Position numbers and translations under genes: made by a program
Assembly: GCF_947623445.1 (NCBI RefSeq)
Contig: NC_135244.1
Span: 16,058,860 to 16,122,859, forward strand
Direction: 5' to 3'
Length of the DNA: 64,000 bases
Source of the DNA: Clavelina lepadiformis
Lineage: Eukaryota > Chordata > Ascidiacea > Aplousobranchia > Clavelinidae
Part shown: one piece after another, positions 50,012 through 61,000 of the stretch
Layout of the letters: every line of letters begins with the position of its first letter
Position numbering within the stretch: position 1 is the stretch's first letter
Notes under the pieces: generated by a model
Seen by the model: only the letters and a program-made list of their open reading frames with translations
The model's database searches: none
What the model was told of the DNA's origin: nothing

Positions 50012-50873
50012 TTTTTTTACCACCGCACAATAACAACATATTACTCCATCGCTGCTGGTTCAAAGTATTCCTTCATTTTTAAACATTGTTGGTAGCATGA
50101 CATCAAGATGCTTACACAAATAGTTAAGGTCGTACTATACATGCTAAAGATTCATATTGTAAAGATCTGGCGCTACCTTTTCTTCAAAGGCTTCGATTTA
50201 AATAAAAACGAACAATACTAATGTCAATATGACTTGTACGAAAACACGATTGTCAGCGCGACGAAACGCATTGCGTTAATGGCCTATACTTATTTTCAGA
50301 TAACGAAAAAATTTTGTTTTGTTTACACAAAGGTAGTTTTAGGAAAGCTAAAATAAGCCTTTCAAGGCAATACTATATTGCTATGAGATCTAGAAATACA
50401 GCTTTAACTGAACTTTCGAAGACAAGCAAACAGCTTCGAACGTAGGCCGATAGCCTACATGTTTTTCATGAATTGGATACTTCCTGTTTTCAAACCTATG
50501 AGTAACCAGATGACACTTGAGGTTATTTTATACGACATTATGGCTGTTAAGTGCACGTTTCAAGTTATTTAAACCTACGGAATGACTATTTCATCGAAAG
50601 TATGTCACGCTGCCTGTTGTTAAAGATAGGGGGTTAGGTTAGGAGAATTGGTATGCAGAACTTAGAGAAGTTTAGAAAAGTTAGATTAACAAGAAATTGC
50701 GAACGATTTTTTCCAGTAAAATAGTGGCAGCCCTATATCTAACACACCCAGGTCATTAGGATTTCTTGTTAATACTAAAATACTTCATATTTTAGCAATC
50801 CGGTAATGCTCGCCAGACTGGTAGCAGTTTTCTTCAATTGCGTGCCGTTGTGCTGGTTTGTGCCAAACGGTTC

Positions 50874-51378
50874 CACGACATATGGCCGCGGGAAAGTGGC
50901 CGCGAACAAACTCACCGGGGTCAACTGAACGTGACGTAAATTGACCGCAGACAAACTGACTGTGACATAAACTGGCCGGCGATCAAATTAACCGTCGATA
51001 AATTGGCCGGCGATCAAATTAACCGACGACAAATTGGCCGTCAAAAGGTCAAAATTCTAATTCACTATCTAGTCACTTCTGTTTATTTCAATAAACGTTT
51101 CAATGTGTATTGAAATAAAAAACAATTTTGTTAAAAACAAAGGAAATAGTTACAAACAAATATTTACTTTACATATCATATACTACCGAGTTTAAAATTT
51201 TGACCTTTTGACGGCCAATTTGTCGCCGGTTAATTTGATCGCCGGCCAATTTATCGACGGTTAATTTGATCGCCGGCCAGTTTATGTCACAGTCAGTTTG
51301 TCTGCGGTCAATTTACGTCACGTTCAGTTGACCCCGGTGAGTTTGTTCGCGGCCACTTTCCCGCGGCCATATGTCATG
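50874..51378. mobile_element. Foldback element, short copy with near-perfect arms
   Basis: 505 bp. The arms at 50874-51057 and 51192-51378 are inverted repeats of about 185 bp with very few differences, starting CACGACATATGGCCGCGGGA and passing through tandem GGCCGGCGATCAAATTAACC units. The central part is the same as in the long copy about 0.9 kb away, minus roughly 600 bp, so it is an internally deleted sibling. Near-identity of the arms means recent movement or arm-to-arm conversion. Confidence 0.85.
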
Positions 51379-52048
51379 CTCCCGTGCCAAACTACCAAAA
51401 TCATCTTTCGTTAAGCGAGTGCCTCTCACTCAGTTGGTTTTGAAAGCACCAACGTTGCCTAATTAGTAATTACGCAGAAATTTCGGCTTTTTATAAACTC
51501 TAGGCTAAATGTGAAAAAAATCCCAGCTTTTTAGGAATGTGAAGGAAGAAAGTATACTTATATTTGTTCGTGTCTTAGAAATACAGAAATATACACAATG
51601 CAGTGCAAGTATAATCTGTGAGTTCGTTGCAACTAGTATATGCTGTACATCGAGTGAATTTAGAAGAGGAATATCAATGTTGAACATTGTGGTATGGAAG
51701 ATTAAGACTACATTGTGACGCTTTTGCCTACAGTCAGTTCAATGAAAAAAGAATTTTAAATGAGTAGGTTTTGTGTAACGTATTGAGTCATTGAAAGAAA
51801 ATCTTACAAACTGGTTGAACTCTGTTGCTTTCAGGTTATAGATCTTCAATGGATTAAGCAATGGTGTGTGAAGACAAAAACTCAAATGCGTCCAGTTTTC
51901 CATTTGGTAACAAAAGAAGCCTGATAAGAAAGTGACGCAAGACTTTCCTCAATTAACCACACTGATTGAAGATGTGGAATTAGCAGGCTAACTCAAAGCA
52001 CAATTGCATGTAAGCTAAACGTCTGACGCATTCCCCGTGGAACTGAGA

Positions 52049-54359
52049 ATGGTAATTGAGGTTTTGACTTCTCTCATATTACTTGCTGCATTCCTACAAG
52101 CCGGAGGCGCTGGTAAGTGCACGAGTTCACTTGCAGTGTAATATTGCTCGCGTCAATGAGTGTTTCGTTATTATGCAATGACATCATTTGTGATCAATAG
52201 GAAGCAATTACTTGGTGCTGTAATTAGTTGACAAGTTCAAGCGATAGCTGATTTGCCTTGTTGTTTGATAGATGTCTGTTTGTTGCTCGTTTAATTACGT
52301 ACAATGTAGTTTGTTGTTGACATACCGAACATACAATGTATTCGACAAATGAGTATATTTTATTGATCCACTTCCGGCGCACAGGACAATTATTCAATTT
52401 TTGGTCTCAGTTCAAGTAGAAATGTGAACAAGACGCCTGGTGTTACGTAAAGCGCTAATCCGCTTTTCTGTACTGTATACAAAGTTTAAAATTGTTTTAT
52501 CGTGCTGCCGCTAGCTTACAAGGCTAAAAGATTACATGCTTGCAAACATATACATTTACGTTCGTAACCGAAGGCTATATGCATACTTTATCGATGGTAT
52601 AATAGCTGTCGTTTATTTCGATGTTTTGAAACCTTCCCATGATATTTTTATAGAGTATCTTTGCTCAAATGATGTGGGGATGTGCTCGAGAGCGTCGTGC
52701 CGCGATCGAACTGCAACGCCGACTTGCTGTTTGCCAACTGACAGTATTTGCAACGAAATTCAACGATGCGAAAACAATCATACTTGCAGCAGTCTAGGAT
52801 GGCTTCGTTTATTTGAGTCATGCTTTCAGTCAGTCCCAGCAGCTCACGATGCCTCAATGGGAAAAGATTGCAGAATGGGGAAGAAACATAGCAAGGAGAA
52901 CGTAACTTTCACCGGAGAATCCAACAGCACACAAGACCAGAAAATCATGAAAAATAAGACAATTTGTTTCAGTACATTAGATCTTGAAAAAACTTGTAAG
53001 CACGCCGAAAACACTTCGGAGCGCAATCCATTCAACAAATATTTCTGTATCTTTCGGTCTTTTCTTATTGGAGTTTTTGCAGTGATCGGTAACCTTTCAG
53101 TGATTATTATTAAGTGTTACAGCTACCGTAAAACGAAGAGTACGACCAAAGTAAAGACGGTATACTTTGCATTGGTTCTGAGCCTGTCGTTCGCTGACCT
53201 TTTAATGGGTATTTACTCATTGGTGATAGGATCAATTTGCATATGGTTGAATAACGTTCAACATAAGCAGGAAACCTTGAAAGTTGATGAATGGCTACAA
53301 AGTATTACTTGCGTGACGATGGGGATGATAAACTTTGTTTCAAGTCAAGTTTCTGTATCAACTCTTTGCATGATCAGCGCTGCACGTTTGTACAGTGTCT
53401 TGCGACCATACAGACTGATTAAAGTCAAGCCAGTTGTTTGTGCCATATCGCTGGTTTGGTTTTGCTGGACCGTCTTAGCAGTCATTCCGATTTTGCCTCC
53501 AGACCTTGTCGATTTCATGTTCACTACAATCTACAAATTTCATGGCTGTGAGGTAACCGGCAAGGATGTTACTCACGTTAGTAACACTGTTCTAGATTAT
53601 ACAGGGTCAGAATGCCACGCTTCACGCGGAATAATATCTATGAAGCGAGAACACGTTGCCCACTTTTTGGCGGAAGCATCGTCAAACGCAACATACGACA
53701 AGGAAGACGTGAAAAAATATGGTTATTTTAACGAGCAACATATTTGTGCTATGAAATATCTCGTGAGTAAATACGACGAAGACAAATACTTCACTTTATT
53801 TGTATTAATATTTAATCTCACATGTTTTGTTTTAATTTGTTGCTCACAAATCATTATTTACCACAACACATCATCGGTTAGAACTTCTGGTTGCCTTAAC
53901 CCATGTTATCTCACTTCAAACGCGAAGAGATCTTCAAGCATTACGAGGCAAAGAGACAAAGAAATGCGTGATATGAATTGCACCATGTTTTGGATTGTTG
54001 CTACTGATTTTATTTGTTGGGTTCCGGTTGTAGTAACTTCACTTATACTCTTCTCTCTAAGCGAAAGCCGGAGTTGTTGTGAGAGCATGGACTTATTTGA
54101 ACATGCGGAGGTTTGGTTCTCCACGATGGTCTCTGTACTTATTCCCATAAACAGCGGCTTCAATCCAATTTTATATTGGGGAAAAGCACAAAAATTCATA
54201 AGAACGTTTGCCTATAGATGCAGTAAAGCAAAAAATTTTGTTGAAGAAGATGAAAATTTCGGTAATAACGGAGCAACAGCTGAGGACGTTCTAGAACTCG
54301 AAAATATACAATTTACTGCCAACCCGTCCCAAGATGACTACGTTACGACGAAGAAGTAA
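52049..54359 (+). CDS. LGR/relaxin-receptor-like 7TM receptor, paralogue of the 29-kb gene
   Basis: Two exons: 52049-52112 is a signal peptide (MVIEVLTSLILLAAFLQAGG) ending in phase 1 at gtaagt; 52654-54359 follows the acceptor gatatttttatag and keeps frame; 589 residues. An ATG at 52536 lies in the intron and would wrongly add a cytosolic-looking start. The extracellular part (residues 22 to about 165) is Cys-rich (SNDVGMCSRASC, ATPTCCLPTDSIC) with N-glycosylation sites and no leucine-rich repeats. TM2 has SLSFADLLMGIYSL, TM3 SSQVSVSTLCMIS with ARLY in place of DRY, TM6 ATDFICWVPVVVTSLILF, TM7 LIPINSGFNPILYW. Loop 2 is about 100 residues and has the same motif before TM5 (HICAMKYLVS) as the other copy. 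The C-tail is acidic and Ser/Thr-bearing. Same family by motifs; the ligand is unknown. Confidence 0.88.
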
Positions 54360-55440
54360 TAATTCAGCATTTTTGGGGAATTTTACCCGGAATATTGTTT
54401 AAATTTTAAGTATGTTGCCAATACAATCAACCGTTGTACAATCAACCCGTAAACATGTCTTAATTGCCACTTACAAGGAAGCGCTACTATCTTGCGGCGT
54501 CAATTGTAATTTTCAACTCAGCATATGTTTATACTGTACTTAGCCTACCATCCAGAGTCGTAGTAACTCGGGTCAGTTTTTTCAAAGACTTGTCTTGACT
54601 TTACTCACTTTCAATGAAATTGTATAAACGACTTGAATTCAAGACAATGTTTCAAATGAATCTACCTGACTCCAGTCTGGTCATTTTGATTACGTTTAAG
54701 CATTAGGTAAATAACTTTAAAATAACGCAACTTTGTAAATTTAATTTTGTGTAGAAACTCGTTTAACTTTTCTCCTTTCTTTGATGTTTTTATTTTACTT
54801 CTTTGGAAAAACGAGCTTTTAAAAAATACTATGACGTTAGTATTCAACGTTCTTAGATTCGGGGAATCCCCCGTTTAAATCTACTGGTCATTCACTGAAG
54901 TATTCATTTTATTTTTCGCCATCGGCTAGTTGATGCCGGTGGGAAGGAATGATTGTGCTGACACTGATGGTTGCGCACGTATTCGAAACTATGATAATAC
55001 ACCACAATTCAGGCAGGAAAATGCGGCAAGGCGTCGAGGGCAAAAACGTGCATCATAGTAGCCTAATATAGACTGAAATATACAAATTATAATAAATATA
55101 CACCTTGCACTATCCAATATAGCTTACGCTTGACCCAATTAAACATGTCTAAATTAAAATTAGAGTTAAGCTAACAGATCGGCAGAACATTCACGTCTGT
55201 GCCGCAGTCTGGTTGAAAACAACCTATGTGCCAGGATGAACTGAAACGAACTTACGTTCTCTGTCAGACAGTTTATAATGTAGGCCCGATTTGAGACTTT
55301 GAAGGTAAAAGGCCTGTTTAAAAGCAAAGGTTAATTGTGGGAATCAGGTAGACTAGGTGGATATTACACTCAATGTTCTGCCTGGTAAGCTAGTTTGATC
55401 AGTGATTCAAGTGGCATAAATCAACCAAAATTCGGTCCAA

Positions 55441-55540
55441 TACACAAGTGCACAACCACAGGATACCTTTTGTAGGCTAGACCTCAGCTACTCAAATTGT
55501 GACGTTATTCATCTGGTTGTGCACTTGTATACTAGACCCC
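55441..55540. mobile_element. Short inverted-repeat element (copy 2)
   Basis: About 100 bp. Left end ACAAGTGCACAACCACAGG, right end TGGTTGTGCACTTGT, an inverted repeat of about 15 bp, with the same core as copy 1 at 26389 (TAGACCTCAGCTACTCAAAT then TGTGACGT). The two copies differ by scattered substitutions and small length changes. Probably a tiny non-autonomous DNA element. Confidence 0.7.
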
Positions 55541-56956
55541 CACGATCACCACCACATTTTTATTCTTGAAAGTTAAAACCTATCACGACTACCTATTTAC
55601 TTCTTTCCTATCTCTCATACTGGAAAGTGAAGCACTTACGCACGAGACTCATCAATGTGTACTCCGAGTGTTTACTAGCCTAGCCAATTCATAATAAGTA
55701 GACAAACAAAAAAACTGATTGTTTGAATGCCAATTTTTAATAAATAAACTAAGACGTGAGGTTTCAGTGCATGCCGTCAGTGCGTCTTTGCACATGTGAT
55801 TTCTTGTTAAAAACGCCTAAACTTTCCATTCGGACTTATCTCGGTAATGCCGAGTTGGTATACAAGAAGATTTGCCTAGCTTATTCTGTGAATACTTTTG
55901 TGTTCATGCTAGGTTACCAGTTTATTTCTCATTGATTTAAGTCTTTCAGTACAGTAGGCCTACCGTAAGTTTGCTGTAGAATTATGTTTTTTTTAGTATG
56001 TCTGTAACATTCAACGGAACTTTATAGCCAGCTTACCTGCAAATACTGTAACCTAGTTATAATTTTGTAAGTCCGTATGTTTTAAAGTGTTATTTTCTCA
56101 ACCTTGATCAATTTCACCTTGAGGTATTTGTGGAAGTAAACTGGTGTTCATTGTTCATCTAATTCTGAGAATGCAGTCGCCTCAGTACACAAAAGTGGAC
56201 ATTATGTTTTGCAAATCTATTGTGTACGCCTTCGTTGCTTTTATTACTACTGCCCTTGATATATATATATTTTGCAATGTTATGAAAATGTTTTTGAAAC
56301 ATTTCATGAAACCTTACAAGATTTAAATTTCTTTTCCTTTTAAATTTTTTTAAATAAAATTTTTTGTAAGGATACAAGCTGAATACAATGATGTTCACAA
56401 TACAATTATGATGATGTTACCTTTTAATAGGTGTACACAAAGTTTAGTAATAAAAGTGACATGCATAGTCATTACACTCAATGTGACATTACAGTTACAT
56501 AATTATTGCATCACAATATATACAAACCAGCGACTATGAATTTTTAAGAATGTATTATTTTCAATATTTTATATGTTTTGGATTAAAATTTTACACTATT
56601 TATATTTCAAATAAATTGCAAACAAGACGAAACCTTTAAAGCTTAACCTTGCCTGAGAAGCTCGTTTCAAAACCAGGTCGTTTTGAAACTCTTGAGTAAC
56701 ATATTGGTACCGATTAAGTTTAATTTTTTTTTGTACTCACATCCCAAGAACCTCGTTTCCAGTATGTTCTGAATATTGTCGACAAACAGACTGAAACAGT
56801 GTTCAAACGAGTCGATCGTACTTTAAACTGTATACGCTTTATGGTCTGTGTGCGAAATTTGAAGGGTGGTCTGGATGGTGCAAAACCCTTAGCATGGCTT
56901 GCACTTTTATACTATGTATAATTGTTTTGCTTGAATTTGTCAAAGTACAAAACAGA

Positions 56957-57205
56957 GTGACTATTTCACTAAAGTAAGTCGCGCAGCCCATAGTTAAGTA
57001 TAGGTGGTTAGATTAGGAGTATGGGGATGCAGAAATGCGATTTACACTGTTTAGGGTTTAATTGAAGTTAGATTTAGATTAGAAGGTAGATTTAGGTTAC
57101 TGGTAGGTTTAGGTTACTATGTTATGACGTTTAAGTTAGGGTAACAAGAAACCATGAAAAATAGCTTTGAACGTATGATTTTTTATGGTGAAATAGTGGC
57201 AGCGT
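56957..57205. repeat. Dispersed repeat, copy 2 (copy 1 at about 50581-50750)
   Basis: Both copies start with GACTATTTCA then a run like AAAGTATGTCACGCTGCC or AAAGTAAGTCGCGCAGCC, continue with GTTAG-rich DNA (GGGGGTTAGGTTAGGAGAAT or GGTGGTTAGATTAGGAGTAT), and end around AAATAGTGGCAGC. Copy 2 has an expansion of TTAGATTTAG-like words in the middle. There are no clear terminal repeats or coding sequence. Family unknown. Confidence 0.6.
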
Positions 57206-58081
57206 ATATAGAAACAATTGGAAATTTTTACTATTAATGAGATCTTCAGAAAAAGAATTTGATCCGTGTTCAAGTTGGTCGGCCAACTATTGGTAATCCT
57301 TGTTAGTTGCTATTAAAATTTCAAAATATCAAGCTTGAAAATAAGCCAGGAGTGTTGGGACATGCATTTTGATATGTATTAAGAACTTTAATAGGCTAAA
57401 AAGCTACTTGTCCGACATACAAGTAATTGCTTTCAATTTACTTGCCCACCGTAAAATCTAGTCATTTCAATGGTCATTGGCTGATATTAAAAGTTGAACA
57501 AGACACCGGATAACTGTAAAAGTCAAACCCTGCGTTATAACCAGAGCTAGTTCCCAAGCTGAGAGTTTTCCAATTATAGGGAAGCCCACAGAGTTAAAAT
57601 TGTAGCTAATTGGTCGCTGTGCTGTTGCATTCAATCAATCGAACAATTGTTGCCTAGTTACAAAAGATAACTGGTTTGACCTAAAATCATGATTAAAAAA
57701 CCAGGACCGTTTAACAAAATTGTCGTCAATAACTGCGGTGCTTAAACTCATTTTGTTGTAAAAATTTCCTCCAGGTTACCAGGCAAGAAAACATGGCACA
57801 TTTTGTTGAAATGGGTGCAAGACATCGTTATTTGGATGCAATGCACAAAATTTAAAAATATATCTAAGTTGCAGGTGCACAGACCTATGTTATTTTGGTT
57901 ACCTCGTTTCTTATAATGACAACACATTCTTTTAAACTTACCTTAGCTTGTTTTTGTTTTTTGCAAATGAGTAAAGTAAAATAGACTTTTAAACTGCATT
58001 TTTGTATGTATGATTTGTGAAATTTTGGCTTTCTAGTTTATTTATCAGCATAGGGTAGTCAAGAAAAAATTAACTTTGGTC

Positions 58082-61000
58082 ATGGGTGCCTATGATCCCA
58101 CTTCTTACTCCGATCCAAGAGAGGCAAAGATCCAGCATATTGACATCAATTGGACTGTGGATTTTTCAAGAAAAGTCTTGTCTGGATATGTTGACTTAAA
58201 GTTTAAATCAAAGAAGGATAATCTCTCATCTCTTGTAAGTATGTGGGTTTTGAACATCATATGTTTAATGTGTAATTAAGTAATTAATGTTCATTTATAA
58301 TCTACCCAATGGCCATGTAGATACTCAAGTGTACTTCAATGCAAATATATGTATATAATTTCTTTAACGTTTAATCTCCAGTTATATTTCCTGTTAATTA
58401 GGTACTTTATGAAAAGTTAAACGTGCTTTTGTTTTATGGTTTATAGATTTTAGACTCAAAGGACTTGGCAATCCATAAAATCACGGATGGAAAAGCTGAT
58501 TTGAAGTTTAAGATAAAAGAAAGGCACGCTGCTTTTGGATCACCTTTGCAAATTGACTTTGTTGATTCAGTCAAGCAGTAAGTGTGTTAAGGCTTCCATG
58601 TTCGGTTATCTCAGAATGTTTTTCCAAGTTATTATTATCAATTACTGGGAACGTTGTAAATGCTATGATGGTATAATTGAATGTATTGTATCAAAAACCT
58701 TTGCCTTAAATTAAGTGCATTTAACTTACAAAGACCTTGGACAAATATTTGTCACAAGTGTGCTGCAAACTAACTTCTATATCTATACATTTTATTAACA
58801 TTGTTTTTTTATTATGAAAATACAAACATGCAAGTTAGTTAATAATTGACTGCAGTCTGAAAATAACTGACAGACTTGACATGTTATGTTATAAATAGTA
58901 GGTCTTTAATCATTTATCGTTTATTAGTGGTTTTCAGGTTAATTGAAATCATTTTACAATGTAACCTATTTTAATGCTTTCATTTTTCATATACCTTAAT
59001 AGTAATCCAAATCATGTATATACAATATATATACTATATAATACTTAGTTCTTGGGTGTGAAAGCTAAAACTATATTAGGCTCCAAAAACTTAGCATCTA
59101 ATTGTTTGCAGCATGCTATGATAAGTGTGATAATAATCATAACATTTTGAATTATGTTTTTAGAGATGAAGAGTTTACATTGCACATTGAATATGAAACT
59201 TCTAGCAGTTGCAGTGCTCTTCAATGGCTTGATGCTGAACAAACTGCTGGTCAGAAATACCCATACCTGTTCAGCCAGTGTCAGGTTGATATGATGGCGC
59301 AATCAGTTAAAATGCAGTACTGTACAAATCTAAATGTACGACTAACTGATAAGTCATAACCCTGTATAAACCGTTATAGGCGATACATGCACGTTCTCTC
59401 CTGCCTTGTCAAGACAGTCCATCAGCCAAGGCCACCTACACTGCTAAGGTGGGACCAATTTTCTGGCTGCATTAAACAAAAAGTTTAAATATTTGATTTC
59501 ATCTTTAGGTCTATTCTTTTTATGTTTTGTGAACATCACAATGAATGTTGCAGGTTACTGTCCAGCATCCACTGGTTGCCTTGATGAGTGCTGTTCAGTG
59601 TTGGGACAAAGCTGGAAAGGGTGAAAACGGAGAAAAACTGATGACATATAAATTTGAACAGAAGGTTATTTAATATTATTCGATTTTTCTTTTTATTAGT
59701 TGTAACAATTGCAGTTTGTATATTTCATATTTATGTACATGGTTTATTAATGCTATAAGTTACTAGCTAACTAACCAATGTTAACAGTACCATGATTCGT
59801 TGGTAATAATTAGTCCTTACATTTTAATATTACATGCATCACTGCAGTTGGTATTTATTCAAACTCAAAGCTATAGGTAACTACAGATTACAAATTGTAT
59901 TATTGTGTATCAAAACTGTTACAGGTGCCAATGTCATCTTACTTAATCGCCATAGTGGTTGGCTTGCTGGAGAGTCGTGAAATTGGGCCAAGGTCTAAGG
60001 TTTGGTCTGAGAAGGAGCTGGTTGACAAAGCTGCATTGGAATTTTCTGAGGTGAGAGACATTGTCAAACCAAAATTTAATTGAGAAGCTTAACGGTTAAT
60101 TACTTCTGAATAACGGCAACTAGGACATACCAAGCTCTGAATTACTTTGTTATTTTTTAGCTACTGTAGATAGCTTGATATAAACTTTATTCCATTTAGA
60201 CAGAACAGATGATTGCTGCTGGTGAAAAATTAGTTGGTCCGTATGTGTGGGGCCAGTACGATCTCCTTGTTCTGCCACCTTCTTTTCCCTATGGTGGAAT
60301 GGAAAACCCTTGTCTCACATTTGTTACTCCAACTTTGTTGGTAAGTTACAATAAGTGTTTAGATAGTTAATTTTTGAAAGCTGTTTGTTTCTAGTATCGT
60401 AATATTACTCACTAAAGTAAACATGCTTGAGTAAAATAATATTTTTATAGGTTAACACAAATTAACTTCATGGACGTTTATTTTGTTTTAGGCTGGAGAC
60501 AAGTCACTTGCTAACGTGAGTAACTGAAAACTTGTTTTATGATAATTACTAGGTGGTGATGCTACACCACACATTGGTTATATATCCACATTTCACAAAG
60601 GTGTTTACTTTAGAAATTTATTTCGAGAGCTGTAGCTTAAACTGTGAGGCCATGTTTTATGTGACCTCATTCTAATTATGTATTGTTTTGAATAATTTTT
60701 GTATGTATGTTTCCACAGCAGACAATTTTTCTGGTAAAATGTTTCTGACTGGCATCAGAAACAGATTAATATGTCATAACATTAACAACGAAACTGCTTA
60801 TCATAAACGCGTGCAGTGCAAAAACAATGATTTTGTATTAAGAGCAACACTTTGTATTAAGAGCTTGTGTCTCACAAAATTATTTCAAAAATTAATCTAT
60901 TTTACGAATTATTGTTCCTTCTGAACATAAGCTTGAGCAATGGTCACATCTTCAGTGGGATGCTATGTCACTGCCCACCAGTAAACCTGTTGAAAATGCA

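Larger units (their letters stand above)
48182..52048. other. Intergenic region occupied by foldback elements
   Basis: About 3.9 kb between the MAM gene and the second receptor, much of it made of two related long-inverted-repeat elements (listed separately) and one copy of a dispersed repeat at about 50581-50750 that is also present at about 56957-57205. Open frames at 48321, 49625 and 49746 lie in low-complexity or repeat DNA and are not genes. Confidence 0.6.
54360..58081. other. Intergenic DNA between the 7TM receptor and LTA4H
   Basis: About 3.7 kb. It holds a GAGTC-type repeat fragment (54556-54625), a GCGAAAAAT hairpin-motif copy (about 54905-54945), copy 2 of the short inverted-repeat element (55441-55540) and copy 2 of a dispersed repeat (about 56957-57205). 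Open frames near 54662 and 56144-56398 have no coding support. The LTA4H promoter should lie near its right end. Confidence 0.5.

Noticed and set aside
49746-50033. Repetitive 95-residue open frame
   Set aside because: It is a translation of the foldback element's arm repeats, not a protein gene.
52536-52653. ATG at 52536 as the start of the second receptor
   Set aside because: It gives a basic, non-signal N-terminus, while a clean signal-peptide exon at 52049-52112 splices in phase to 52654 and makes 52536 intronic.
32753-54359. TGA reassigned to a sense codon in this genome
   Set aside because: NPRL2 ends at a TGA exactly where its relatives end (ICWK), so TGA works as a stop here.
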